Shown: piece by piece, positions 26,221-34,366 of the stretch
Layout of the letters: each line of letters starts with the position of its first letter
Numbering within the stretch: position 1 is the stretch's first letter
Assembly (NCBI RefSeq): GCF_040227235.1
Contig: NZ_JBELNZ010000002.1
Location: forward strand, 310,001-374,000
From: Parafrigoribacterium_A soli
GTDB taxonomy: Bacteria; Actinomycetota; Actinomycetes; Actinomycetales; Microbacteriaceae
Direction: 5' to 3'
DNA length: 64,000 nucleotides
Program-made: the position numbers and the translations under genes
The notes under the pieces: model-generated
What the model saw: the letters and a program-made list of their open reading frames with translations, nothing else
The model's database searches: none
What the model was told of the DNA's origin: nothing

Positions 26221-27812
26221 GCACCGTCACCTCGCCACCCAATCAGGCGTCGCGCTTCACGACGGCCGCCGCGAACTACATCGATGAGCGCACGAGCATC
26301 TCGGGCTTCGTCAAGGAGCTGGGTCGCAAGATCTTCCCCGACCACTGGTCGTTCATGCTCGGCGAGGTGGCCCTCTACAGCTTCGTCGTCATCCTGCTGT
26401 CGGGTACGTTCCTCACGTTCTTCTTCCAGCCCGCTATGACCGAGGTCGTCTATCACGGCTCGTACGTACCGCTCAAGGGCATGGACATGTCGGCGGCGTA
26501 CGCATCGTCGCTCAACCTGTCATTCGACATCCGTGGGGGCCTGCTCTTCCGCCAGATCCACCACTGGGCGGCGCTGCTGTTCATCGCCGCGATCGGCCTG
26601 CACATGGTGCGCGTGTTCTTCACCGGTGCGTTCCGCAAGCCGCGCGAGATCAACTGGGTCATCGGCTTCGTGCTGTTCATCCTGGCCTTGGCCGAGGGTT
26701 TCACCGGCTACTCGCTGCCCGATGACCTGCTCTCCGGCAACGGCCTGCGCATCATCGACGGCATGGTCAAGGGCCTCCCCGTGGTCGGCACCTGGATCTC
26801 GTACCTCCTCTTCGGAGGAGAGTTCCCCGGAACCGACATCGTCGGGCGATTGTTCAGTCTGCATATTCTGCTGCTGCCCGCGATTCTCGTGGCGGCACTC
26901 GGCCTGCACCTCCTGCTGATGGTCATCAACAAGCACACGCAGTTCGCCGGTCCCGGTCGCACGAACGACAACGTCGTGGGTGTTCCGATCCTGCCGGTGT
27001 TCGCAGCCAAGGCCGGAGGGTTCTTCTTCGTCATCTTCGGTGTGATCGTCCTGATCGCCTCGTTCTTCACGATCAACCCCATCTGGAACTACGGGCCGTA
27101 CGACCCCTCCCCCGTATCGGCCGGCACCCAGCCCGACTGGTACATCGGATTCGCCGACGGCGCGCTACGACTGATGCCGCCGGGGCTGGAGTTCGTCTGG
27201 CTCGACCACACCTGGTCGTTCAACATCATCATCCCGGTGCTGGTACTCGGTCTGTTCATCGTCACGGTGGCCATCTACCCCTTCATCGAGGCGTGGATCA
27301 CCGGCGACAAGCGTGAGCACCACATTGCACGTCCGCGCAATGCCCCCGTGCGCACCGCGATCGGCGCAGCGGGAGTCACCTTCTACTGCGTGCTCTGGGC
27401 TGCTGCGGGTTCCGACCTGATCGCCACCCACTTCAAGCTCACGATCGAGGGAGTCACGCACACCCTCCAGGCCCTGCTCTTCGTCGGTCCATTCGTGGCC
27501 TATCACCTGGCCAAGCGCATCGCGATCGGACTGCAGAAGAAGGATCGCGAGATCGCGCTCCACGGCTTCGAGTCCGGCCGCATCGTGCGCTTGCCGGGAG
27601 GCGAGTACATCGAGGTGCACGAGCAGCTCAGCGAGTACGAGCGCTGGAGGCTCGTGAGCTTCCTCGACTACAAGCCCCTGATGATCCGTCCGGATGCGCG
27701 CGGCCGCATCACGTTCGGTCAGCGACTGCGGGCCGGCTTCTCGCGGTGGTTCTTCGAGGACCGGATCTCACCCGTCACCCGCCACGAGCTCGAGTCAAGC
27801 GAGCACCACTAG
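26217..27812 (+). CDS. qcrB: Cytochrome bc1 complex cytochrome b subunit
   Basis: A 531-residue cytochrome b that carries the two b hemes and the quinol sites. Typical segments are GGLLFRQIHHWAALLF and LLPAILVAALGLHLLLM (heme ligands), the PDW segment GTQPDWYIGFADGALRL, and the long charged C-terminal extension found in actinobacteria. The start ATG at 26217 overlaps the end of qcrA; the open frame further upstream is not coding. It is the last gene of the ctaE-qcrCAB unit and is followed by a strong hairpin. Confidence 0.96.
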   Translation: MSTVTSPPNQASRFTTAAANYIDERTSISGFVKELGRKIFPDHWSFMLGEVALYSFVVILLSGTFLTFFFQPAMTEVVYHGSYVPLKGMDMSAAYASSLNLSFDIRGGLLFRQIHHWAALLFIAAIGLHMVRVFFTGAFRKPREINWVIGFVLFILALAEGFTGYSLPDDLLSGNGLRIIDGMVKGLPVVGTWISYLLFGGEFPGTDIVGRLFSLHILLLPAILVAALGLHLLLMVINKHTQFAGPGRTNDNVVGVPILPVFAAKAGGFFFVIFGVIVLIASFFTINPIWNYGPYDPSPVSAGTQPDWYIGFADGALRLMPPGLEFVWLDHTWSFNIIIPVLVLGLFIVTVAIYPFIEAWITGDKREHHIARPRNAPVRTAIGAAGVTFYCVLWAAAGSDLIATHFKLTIEGVTHTLQALLFVGPFVAYHLAKRIAIGLQKKDREIALHGFESGRIVRLPGGEYIEVHEQLSEYERWRLVSFLDYKPLMIRPDARGRITFGQRLRAGFSRWFFEDRISPVTRHELESSEHH

Positions 27813-27830
27813 GCGCTCAGCACAACAACC

Positions 27831-27864
27831 TAGGTGCGCCCGATCTTTCGATCGGGCGCACCTA
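27831..27864. terminator. Perfect 15-bp stem hairpin between convergent qcrB and GNAT/ctaF genes
   Basis: TAGGTGCGCCCGATC (27831-27845) and GATCGGGCGCACCTA (27850-27864) pair perfectly around the four-base loop TTTC. It starts 18 bases after the qcrB stop. The following CTTGTGTT is only partly T-rich, so it may act bidirectionally as an intrinsic terminator or an RNA-stabilising 3' structure. Confidence 0.8.
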
Positions 27865-28121
27865 CTTGTGTTGCGCCGGAGGGTGCCCGTCAACGCAGGT
27901 GTCGATGCCGGCGGGACCTATCGAAGGCGACGCGCACGCAGCCACTGACACGGCACGAGCCGTCGCGGGATCTTCGCCTGGGAGCAACGCGCACGTTGAC
28001 ATGCTCCGCACCAGCGAGGCCCGAGAGGGCGCACGGAAGCCACCGAGTTGCGCTCGTGCGGCACAGAACGAGTCGACACAGGAGCACGAATGGCCGCGCT
28101 GCCGCCGCAGTCCCACCAGCG
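27865..28121. other. Intergenic stretch without supported gene
   Basis: This 257-base stretch follows the qcrB hairpin and precedes the stop of the GNAT gene on the other strand. Open frames cross it on both strands but have Arg/Ser/His-rich translations typical of out-of-phase high-GC sequence, and no ribosome site or family motif is visible. I see no RNA gene in it. Confidence 0.6.
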
Positions 28122-28583
28122 TCAGTCGCTGAGGACCTTCTTGAGGAAGTCTGCGGTGGAGCGGTAGTCGAGCCGCTCGTAGAAGGCGGCGCCACGGCTG
28201 CTGGCCACGGTGAGCTGACGAGCTCCCCTGCGGCGGCACTCCGCCTCGACGGCGGTAACAAGCTGGCTACCTATGCCGCGACTGCGCGCCGCAACGTCGA
28301 CCACGAGCTCCTGGAGCTCCGCAGAGAGGCCGTCAGTGTAAAGCGGCCTCACGACAGTGGTCAGCGCGTAGCCGACGACGGAGCCGCCGAATTCCGCCAC
28401 GTAGAGAAAGCGATCTTCTTGATCGCGAACCACATCGCCGAACGCCTCGTCGAACGACGCCCGGGGCGGGTTATAGCTGGACGGCAGTTGCTCGAGCAGC
28501 CCAAAGATCGCGTCCGCGTCGTCAGCAGACGCGAGACGGATGGTCGTGCCGCTAATGCGCGAAGTTTCCGCGGTAGTACTCAT
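28122..28583 (-). CDS. GNAT family N-acetyltransferase
   Basis: A 153-residue acyl-CoA-dependent acetyltransferase. IRLASADDADAIFGLLEQL opens the fold, FLYVAEFGGSVVGYALTT is the central strand pair, and LVVDVAARSRGIGSQLV carries the acetyl-CoA pyrophosphate loop (R-x-x-G-I-G). The acceptor substrate is unknown. The only good start is ATG 28583, which lies 32 bases inside the end of ctaF in another frame, so translation probably depends on ribosomes finishing ctaF. It ends the ctaC-ctaD-ctaF unit. Confidence 0.85.
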   Translation of the reverse strand: MSTTAETSRISGTTIRLASADDADAIFGLLEQLPSSYNPPRASFDEAFGDVVRDQEDRFLYVAEFGGSVVGYALTTVVRPLYTDGLSAELQELVVDVAARSRGIGSQLVTAVEAECRRRGARQLTVASSRGAAFYERLDYRSTADFLKKVLSD

Positions 28584-28977
28584 AGATCCATCCGACCAGT
28601 GCGATGACAGCCAGGACGGCACCGATGAAGGCGATCCAGAAGCCGGCGGCGATACCGAGGAACACGAGACCGGCACCGAATGCCAGGCTCACGGGCCACC
28701 AGCTCCACGGGCTGAAGAATCCCTGCTCGGGATCACCGTCGTCGACGTTGGCGTCAGCCGCGTCCTCGGGGAGGATGCGACCCTCAAGGCTGTTGCGAAC
28801 ACGTGCAAGGTAGAAGGCAATGAGCGCGAACAGCGCCGAGCAGAGCCCCAGGGCGATCGTGCCAACCCACTCCACGCGGTAGTGGAACGGATCGAGCAAG
28901 CCCCACACCGTGTACTCGACGGTGGCTGCCGCGAAGAACGCGCACAGCACCCAAAAGACCCTGACGTTGATTGTCAT
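28552..28977 (-). CDS. ctaF: Cytochrome c oxidase subunit IV (actinobacterial)
   Basis: A 141-residue small subunit of the aa3 oxidase found only in actinobacteria. It has two pairs of hydrophobic segments (MTINVRVFWVLCAFFAAATVEYT region; WVGTIALGLCSALFALIAFYL; then two near residues 90-130) and the typical FFSPWSWWPVSLAFGAGLVF and IYEYYRGNFAH ending. ATG 28977 is the start. The gap to ctaD is four bases. The GNAT gene overlaps its last 32 bases. Confidence 0.93.
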   Translation of the reverse strand: MTINVRVFWVLCAFFAAATVEYTVWGLLDPFHYRVEWVGTIALGLCSALFALIAFYLARVRNSLEGRILPEDAADANVDDGDPEQGFFSPWSWWPVSLAFGAGLVFLGIAAGFWIAFIGAVLAVIALVGWIYEYYRGNFAH

Positions 28978-28981
28978 TGCG

Positions 28982-30727
28982 CTACTTGACCTTTCCGTCG
29001 TTGCGGTCGTACACGTCGGCCTCCGGAGCATCCTTGCCCGGTCCGACGCCCAGTGGGACGCCTGCTTCCGGGTGGTTCAGGTCGAACGCCGGCGACTCCG
29101 ACCGGATGCGCGGGATGGAGGTGAAGTTGTGACGCGGCGGCGGGCACGAGGTCGCCCATTCGAGCGAGCGGCCGTAACCCCATGGGTCATTCACCGTCAC
29201 CTTGGGCGCGTTGCGAGCCGTGATGTAGACGTTGTACAGGAACGGGATCATCGAGATTCCGAGGATCATCGCGCCGATAGTGGAGACCTGGTTGAGCCAG
29301 GTGTAGTTGTCTTCCGGCTGGTAGGTCGCATAGCGACGAGGGAAGCCGATGACGCCGAGCCAGTGCTGCACGAGGAAGGTCGTGTGGAATCCGATGAACA
29401 GCAGCCAGAAGTGGATCTTGCCGAGTCGCTCGTTGAGCATCTTGCCGGTCCACTTCGGCCACCAGAAGTAGAAGCCGCTGAACATCGCGAAGACGACGGT
29501 GCCGAAGACCACGTAGTGGAAGTGTGCGACGACGAAGTACGTGTCGGAGACGTGGAAGTCGAGCGGCGGCGAGGCGAGGATGACGCCCGTGAGACCACCG
29601 AAGGTGAAGGTTACGAGGAAGCCGATTGCCCAGAGCATTGCCGCCTCGAAGGTCACGGACCCTCGCCACATCGTTCCCAGCCAGTTGAAGATCTTAAGGC
29701 CGGTAGGAACAGCGATGAGCATCGTCATGAGCGAGAAGAACGGCAACAGCACCGAGCCGGTCACGTACATGTGGTGCGCCCATACCGTCACCGACAGAGC
29801 GGCGATGCTGATTGTGGCGTAGACGAGGGTCTTGTAACCGAAGACCGGCTTCCTGCTGAAGACGGGGAACACCTCTGACACTATGCCGAAGAAGGGCAGT
29901 GCGATGATGTAGACCTCGGGATGCCCGAAGAACCAGAACAGGTGTTGCCAGAGGATCGCACCACCGGCTTGAACGTTATAGAGCTGAGAGCCGAACACCC
30001 TGTCGGAGCCGAGCGCGAGCATTGCCGCGGCAAGCACCGGGAAGGCCATGAGCACGAGGATGGACGTGACGAGGGCGTTCCAGGTGAAGATCGGCATCCG
30101 GAACATGGTCATGCCCGGCGCGCGCATCGTGATGATGGTCGTGATGAAGTTGACCGCACCGAGGATGGTGCCGAATCCGCTCATGCCTAGTCCGAACACC
30201 CAGAGGTTGCCACCCAGGGATGGCGAGAAGGTCGTCGTTGAGAGCGGGACGTACGCGAACCAACCGAAGGACGCAGCACCCTGCGGCGTGAGGAAGCCGC
30301 CGACAGCGATGAGGCTTCCGAAGCTGTAGAGCCAGTAAGCGAAGGCGTTCAGACGCGGGAACGCGACGTCAGGGGCCCCGATCTGGAGCGGCATGATCAC
30401 GTTCACGAATCCTGCGAACAGCGGCGTCGCGAACATGAGCAGCATGATCGTGCCGTGCATCGTGAACAGCTGGTTGTACTGCTCCTTGGTCTGCAAGAGG
30501 TGCAGGCCGGGCTCGAACAGCTGTGCCCGCATGACGAGCGCCATCACACCACCGAGCATGAAGTAGATGAAGGAGGTGATCAGGTACATGTACCCGATGG
30601 TCTTGTGGTCGGTGGAGGTGATCCAACTGACCAGAACGTTGCCCTTGCGGCCGACCTTCGATGCGCCGAAGTCCTGCCCGGAGCTGGTGCCGCGCACTGT
30701 GGGGCGGGTGGGTGTTGCTGTACTCAT
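28982..30727 (-). CDS. ctaD: Cytochrome c oxidase subunit I
   Basis: A 581-residue, about twelve-helix catalytic subunit holding heme a and the heme a3-CuB centre where oxygen is reduced and protons are pumped. The family signature WQHLFWFFGHPEVYI (CuB His, covalent His-Tyr region) and HHMYVTG, plus HFHYVVFGTVVFAMF (heme ligands), are visible. The tail NHPEAGVPLG is hydrophilic. It lies six bases after ctaC and four before ctaF, in one operon. Confidence 0.97.
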   Translation of the reverse strand: MSTATPTRPTVRGTSSGQDFGASKVGRKGNVLVSWITSTDHKTIGYMYLITSFIYFMLGGVMALVMRAQLFEPGLHLLQTKEQYNQLFTMHGTIMLLMFATPLFAGFVNVIMPLQIGAPDVAFPRLNAFAYWLYSFGSLIAVGGFLTPQGAASFGWFAYVPLSTTTFSPSLGGNLWVFGLGMSGFGTILGAVNFITTIITMRAPGMTMFRMPIFTWNALVTSILVLMAFPVLAAAMLALGSDRVFGSQLYNVQAGGAILWQHLFWFFGHPEVYIIALPFFGIVSEVFPVFSRKPVFGYKTLVYATISIAALSVTVWAHHMYVTGSVLLPFFSLMTMLIAVPTGLKIFNWLGTMWRGSVTFEAAMLWAIGFLVTFTFGGLTGVILASPPLDFHVSDTYFVVAHFHYVVFGTVVFAMFSGFYFWWPKWTGKMLNERLGKIHFWLLFIGFHTTFLVQHWLGVIGFPRRYATYQPEDNYTWLNQVSTIGAMILGISMIPFLYNVYITARNAPKVTVNDPWGYGRSLEWATSCPPPRHNFTSIPRIRSESPAFDLNHPEAGVPLGVGPGKDAPEADVYDRNDGKVK

Positions 30728-30733
30728 GTCGAC

Positions 30734-31612
30734 CTACTCGTTGCTCTTCGGAGCTTTGTTGTCAGGCTGATTCGTGTTCGTGTCGTACTTCTCATCCAGT
30801 GCGCCCGTGAAGCCCTTATCAGCCTGGCTCTGGATATACGCGTCGTACTCGTCCTGCGGCACGACCTTCACCTCGAAGAGCATGAGCGAGTGGTAGTCAC
30901 CACACAGCTCAGCGCACTTACCGGCGTATGTTCCGACCTTCGTCGGAGTGAAGTACATGTAGTTGTCCTTGCCAGGGATGTTGTCTTTCTTGTAAAGGAA
31001 GTCGACGACCCAGAAGGAGTGGGCAACGTCCCGACTCTCCAGCTTGATCTCGACCGTCTTGTTGACCGGCAGGTACAGGGTGTTGAGCTGGGAGTAGTCG
31101 ATTGACTTCTCCTTCTCGAGCTCCTGCGCCTGGATGCCGGCAGAGTAGACACCCTCCTTCGAAGGACCGACGTTGAGGTAGTTGAAGTCCCAGGCCCAGC
31201 GCTTCGCGTAGACCTCGATCTGCACATCCGGATTCTTGGTCGGCTGCTCGATCGACGCCTGCTCCTTCGCGGTGAACGCGAAGAAGCCGATGATCATGAT
31301 CAGCGGAACGACCGTGTAGAAGATCTCGATCGGCATGTTGTAGCGCAACTGCACCGGGAGGCCGGTCTGGCCCTTGCGGCGGCGGTACACCACGATCGCC
31401 CAGATGATGAGACCCCAGGTGATCAGACCCACGATGAGCAGCACGAGCCATGACGTGACCCATAGACCGGTGATGCCATCGGTGTGATTGGTGATACCGG
31501 GCGTGCCCGGCAAAAAGCCTCTAAGTTGCTCCTGCGTGCAGCCAGCCATTGTCGCAATAAGCAGAGCGGCAGTCGGGATGGCAGCCCATCGAAGACGGCG
31601 GTAAGAACGCAC
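30734..31612 (-). CDS. ctaC: Cytochrome c oxidase subunit II
   Basis: A 292-residue subunit with an N-terminal lipoprotein-type signal ending in MAGC (Cys25), two transmembrane helices (about residues 45-70 and 95-115), and a cupredoxin domain. The CuA ligands are visible in CAELCGDYHSLMLFEV. It receives electrons from QcrC. GTG 31612 is preferred because GAGAGG lies six bases upstream; an in-frame GTG at 31633 lacks a site. LspA and Lnt from this same window are the likely processing enzymes. It heads ctaC-ctaD-ctaF-GNAT. Confidence 0.95.
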   Translation of the reverse strand: MRSYRRLRWAAIPTAALLIATMAGCTQEQLRGFLPGTPGITNHTDGITGLWVTSWLVLLIVGLITWGLIIWAIVVYRRRKGQTGLPVQLRYNMPIEIFYTVVPLIMIIGFFAFTAKEQASIEQPTKNPDVQIEVYAKRWAWDFNYLNVGPSKEGVYSAGIQAQELEKEKSIDYSQLNTLYLPVNKTVEIKLESRDVAHSFWVVDFLYKKDNIPGKDNYMYFTPTKVGTYAGKCAELCGDYHSLMLFEVKVVPQDEYDAYIQSQADKGFTGALDEKYDTNTNQPDNKAPKSNE

Positions 31613-31721
31613 CTGTGACCTCTCGGATGACACGGACTGTTACGAAGCACAGTCTATTTGTTGCTCCCAGCCTAGCCGCCGGAGGCGCTCCCGCCGACCG
31701 AAAATGGGCCCAGTCGAGAAA

Positions 31722-31751
31722 AAAGGGGAACCGCCGCAGCGATTCCCCTTT
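31722..31751 (-). terminator. Rho-independent terminator of erpA
   Basis: On the minus strand AAAGGGGAA (31751-31743) pairs with TTCCCCTTT (31730-31722) over a 12-base loop, directly followed by further Ts (TTTTTTCTC overall). It lies 26 bases after the erpA stop, well placed to end its transcript before the ctaC promoter region. Confidence 0.85.
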
Positions 31752-31777
31752 CGATCACACCATCGTGTGGACAGGTG

Positions 31778-32140
31778 CTAGTGGAAGGAGTCCCCGCAGG
31801 CGCAGCTACCGCTGGCGTTCGGGTTGTCGATCGTGAATCCCTGCTTCTGAATCGTGTCTTCGAAGTCGATCGTGGCACCGTCGAGGTAGGGAACGCTCAT
31901 CTTGTCGACGACAACCTCGACGCCGTCGAAGTCGACGGTGGCGTCGCCCTCGAGCAGTCGCTCGTCGAAGTAGAGCTGGTAGACGAGGCCGGAGCAGCCA
32001 CCCGGCTGTACGGCGACTCGCAGTCTCAGATCGTCGCGACCCTCGAGCTCATACAGGCTGCGCACCTTGCTCGCTGCAGCATCACTCAGCCCGACGCCGT
32101 GTGCGGCGGTCGCGCTCTCAAGTGTCGTCGTGTCGGTCAT
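31778..32140 (-). CDS. erpA: Iron-sulfur cluster insertion protein ErpA (HesB/IscA family)
   Basis: A 120-residue A-type carrier that delivers iron-sulfur clusters to apoproteins. The three conserved Cys residues are in QPGGCSGL and in SGSCACGDSF at the C-terminus. ATG 32140 is preferred to one 21 bases upstream because AAGGAG lies seven bases before it. It stands alone, upstream of ctaC on the same strand but separated by its own terminator. The Rieske protein and other Fe-S enzymes of the cell are possible clients. Confidence 0.93.
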   Translation of the reverse strand: MTDTTTLESATAAHGVGLSDAAASKVRSLYELEGRDDLRLRVAVQPGGCSGLVYQLYFDERLLEGDATVDFDGVEVVVDKMSVPYLDGATIDFEDTIQKQGFTIDNPNASGSCACGDSFH

Positions 32141-32239
32141 GGCCACTCCTTCTGGTGTCATCAGCGGCCGAGCCGCGTGAGTCTCTGCCTCAGTCTAAGC
32201 AGGATCGGGGCACATTGCCGCCTCGATCGCCGAATCTCC

Positions 32240-33655
32240 TCAGGAGATCTCGGCTCCGCGTTCGGTGAGGCGTGCAAGCAAGACCGCCTCCGTGAGAATC
32301 GCCCGATGGAAGACCCCGAGGTGCAGTGATTCGTTGGGACTGTGCGCTCGCGAATCCGGGTCTTCCACTCCGGTGACGAGGATCTGCGCTGCGGGGAACA
32401 GCTGCACCAGGTCGGCGATGAAGGGAATGGAGCCTCCGATTCCCATCTCGACCGGCGCTACGCCCCAGGCATCCGTCATTGCGGCTTCGACCTCGGCGAC
32501 GCCCCAGCCGCTCGTGTCCACGGAGAAGCCGTTGCCCTGATCGACGTCGGTGATCTCGACCTGCGCTCCGAACGGAGCGTGCGCCCGCAGGTGCCGTTCG
32601 ATCGCGGCGAATGCCTCGTCGGCGCCCTGCCCCGGTGCGATGCGCGCACTGATGCGCACCGAGGTCACCGGCGTGAGCGTGTTCGACGCGTTCGCGACGC
32701 TCGGCGCGTCGATCCCCGTGACCGTGATCGCGGGCTTGGACCAGATGCGGCCCAGAATGCTGCCGCTGCCGATGGACGTCACGCCGTCGACGAGCGCCGC
32801 CTCGTCGCGCAGTCGGGCCTCGTCGTAGTCGGGTGTCTCGACGTCGGTCGACGTGAGTCCCTCGACGGCGACCGAGCCGTCATCGGAGTGCAGGGTGGCG
32901 AGCAGCCTGACCATGGCGAGCATGGCGTCCGGCACCGCTCCCCCGAACATGCCGGAGTGTGAGGCGTGCTTCAGGGTGCGCACGGTGAGTTTGAACGTCA
33001 CATTGCCGCGCAGCCCGACGGTCAGTGCCGGTGTCTCCGTGTCCCAGTTGTCTGAGTCGGCGACGACGATCACATCGGCGGCGAGCTGCTCCCTGTGCTC
33101 GGTGAGGAAGCTGGTGAATGAACGCGAGCCGAACTCCTCCTCCCCCTCGATGAAGAGGGCCAGGCCGAGATCGAAGCCCTCACCGACGGATTCGACGAAG
33201 GCGCGGATGGCTGCGATGTGCGCGACCACGCCCGCCTTGTCGTCCGCGGCGCCGCGACCGTAGATGCGGTCACCTCGTACGGTCGGCTCGAAGGGCAGCG
33301 AGTCCCAGTCTGCGTCTGCTCCGGGCGGCTGCACGTCGTGGTGGGCGTAGAGCAGGATCGTCGGCTTGCCATTTCGGGCCTTCCGCGTCGCGAGCACGGC
33401 GGGCTGCCCGAGCTGGTCGGAGTCTCCGATTGCGGCGCGAGCGACGGTCACATCGTCGAAGACTCCCAGCTCGCGAACGAGGCCGGCCACGGCATCCGCA
33501 CTCTCGGCAACATGCCGGGCGTCGAACGCCTCCCATGACACCGACGGGATGCGCACGAGACGCGACAGGTCTGCCACGGCGGCGGGAAAGCCCGCCTGTA
33601 CCGCCTCGCGCAGCGTCTGCAGCAGATCCGGGCGTGTGGAATGCGTTGAAGTCAT
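32240..33655 (-). CDS. M20 family peptidase (dipeptidase)
   Basis: A 471-residue zinc peptidase of the M20/CNDP dipeptidase type. YAHHDVQPPGADADWDSLPF holds the first metal His and Asp, GRGAADDKAGVVAHI the bridging Asp, and FIEGEEEFGSRS the catalytic Glu pair, with a dimerisation domain in between. The C-terminal ending SIPFIADLVQLFPAAQILVTG with later HSPNESLHL supplies the last His. ATG 33655 has no ribosome site but a TAAGAT box seven bases upstream, so it may be leaderless. It is divergent from the DUF3043 gene. Confidence 0.9.
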   Translation of the reverse strand: MTSTHSTRPDLLQTLREAVQAGFPAAVADLSRLVRIPSVSWEAFDARHVAESADAVAGLVRELGVFDDVTVARAAIGDSDQLGQPAVLATRKARNGKPTILLYAHHDVQPPGADADWDSLPFEPTVRGDRIYGRGAADDKAGVVAHIAAIRAFVESVGEGFDLGLALFIEGEEEFGSRSFTSFLTEHREQLAADVIVVADSDNWDTETPALTVGLRGNVTFKLTVRTLKHASHSGMFGGAVPDAMLAMVRLLATLHSDDGSVAVEGLTSTDVETPDYDEARLRDEAALVDGVTSIGSGSILGRIWSKPAITVTGIDAPSVANASNTLTPVTSVRISARIAPGQGADEAFAAIERHLRAHAPFGAQVEITDVDQGNGFSVDTSGWGVAEVEAAMTDAWGVAPVEMGIGGSIPFIADLVQLFPAAQILVTGVEDPDSRAHSPNESLHLGVFHRAILTEAVLLARLTERGAEIS

Positions 33656-33662
33656 GGAGGTA

Positions 33663-33668
33663 ATCTTA
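33663..33668 (-). promoter_or_regulatory. Probable -10 element of a leaderless promoter for the M20 peptidase gene
   Basis: Minus-strand TAAGAT is followed by seven bases (TACCTCC) and the ATG at 33655. The interval has no purine-rich ribosome site; the pyrimidine-rich TACCTCC argues against ribosome-site initiation. Confidence 0.42.
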
Positions 33669-33695
33669 AGCAGACATCTACTGCGAGGGACCATT

Positions 33696-34280
33696 GTGGC
33701 CAAGCCAACGACGAGCAAGTCCGACGAAGCCGCCGGGTACGAACTCAACACCGACAGCCTTTCCGCGGGAAAGGGGCGCCCGACGCCGACCCGTAAGGAG
33801 CGCGAGGCCGCGAACCAGCGACCGCTCGTCTCCGGAGACCGCCGCGCGGGCAACAAGGCCGCCCGCGCCCGGATGGCCGAGGCCCGCGAGCGAGCCAGGG
33901 TCGGCATGGCGAACGGCGAGGAGAAGTTCCTGACGCCGCGCGATAAGGGTCCGCAGCGCCGCTACATCCGTGACTACGTGGACGCCCGGTTCAGCGTGGG
34001 CGAGGTGATGATCCCCATCCTGTTCGTCATCATCATTCTGAGCTTCATCGACAGCGCGCTGTTCCAGCTCGTGTCGTTCTTCGCACTGTGGGGCTTCTTC
34101 CTCCTCGCGGTCGTCGACTGCCTCTTCGTGGGTTTCAGGGTCAACCGCAAGCTCAGGGAGAAGTTCGGCGAGGATCGGGTGCAGCGCGGCAACCGCTGGT
34201 ACGCGGCGATGCGAGCGATGCAGATGCGTCTCATGCGCCTGCCGAAGCCGCAGGTCAAGCGCGGCCAGTTCCCCGCTTAG
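33696..34280 (+). CDS. DUF3043 membrane protein
   Basis: A 194-residue actinobacterial protein of unknown function. The N-terminal half is soluble and highly charged (KGRPTPTRKEREAANQRPL, RARMAEARERARVG), then RRYIRDYVDARFSVGE leads into two transmembrane helices (about residues 108-125 and 130-150), followed by a basic tail. This is the usual DUF3043 layout. GTG 33696 is the start, with GAGGGA seven bases upstream. It is divergent from the M20 peptidase and is followed by a short tandem repeat array. Confidence 0.9.
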   Translation: MAKPTTSKSDEAAGYELNTDSLSAGKGRPTPTRKEREAANQRPLVSGDRRAGNKAARARMAEARERARVGMANGEEKFLTPRDKGPQRRYIRDYVDARFSVGEVMIPILFVIIILSFIDSALFQLVSFFALWGFFLLAVVDCLFVGFRVNRKLREKFGEDRVQRGNRWYAAMRAMQMRLMRLPKPQVKRGQFPA

Positions 34281-34281
34281 T

Positions 34282-34357
34282 CGCGTCCGATTCGATTAGG
34301 CGCGTCCGATTAGGCGCGTCCGCATGGTCGCGTTCCGCATGGTCGCGTCCGCATCCA
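34282..34357. repeat. Degenerate 14-bp tandem repeats between DUF3043 and pyrD
   Basis: Five successive units begin CGCGTCCG or CGCGTTCCG. Unit 1 is longer (34282-34300), unit 2 is CGCGTCCGATTAGG (34301-34314), unit 3 CGCGTCCGCATGGT (34315-34328), unit 4 CGCGTTCCGCATGGT (34329-34343) and unit 5 CGCGTCCGCATCCA (34344-34357). The array fills nearly the whole gap between two convergent genes. Confidence 0.75.
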
Positions 34358-34366
34358 CCGGCACGT

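Noticed and set aside
27834..28607. A 257-codon plus-strand frame after qcrB
   Set aside because: It begins inside the terminator hairpin, runs antisense through the GNAT gene, and has Arg/His-rich composition without domains.
34282..34357. Possible CRISPR-like array
   Set aside because: Units are only 14-15 bases with no unique spacers between them, so it is a plain tandem repeat.
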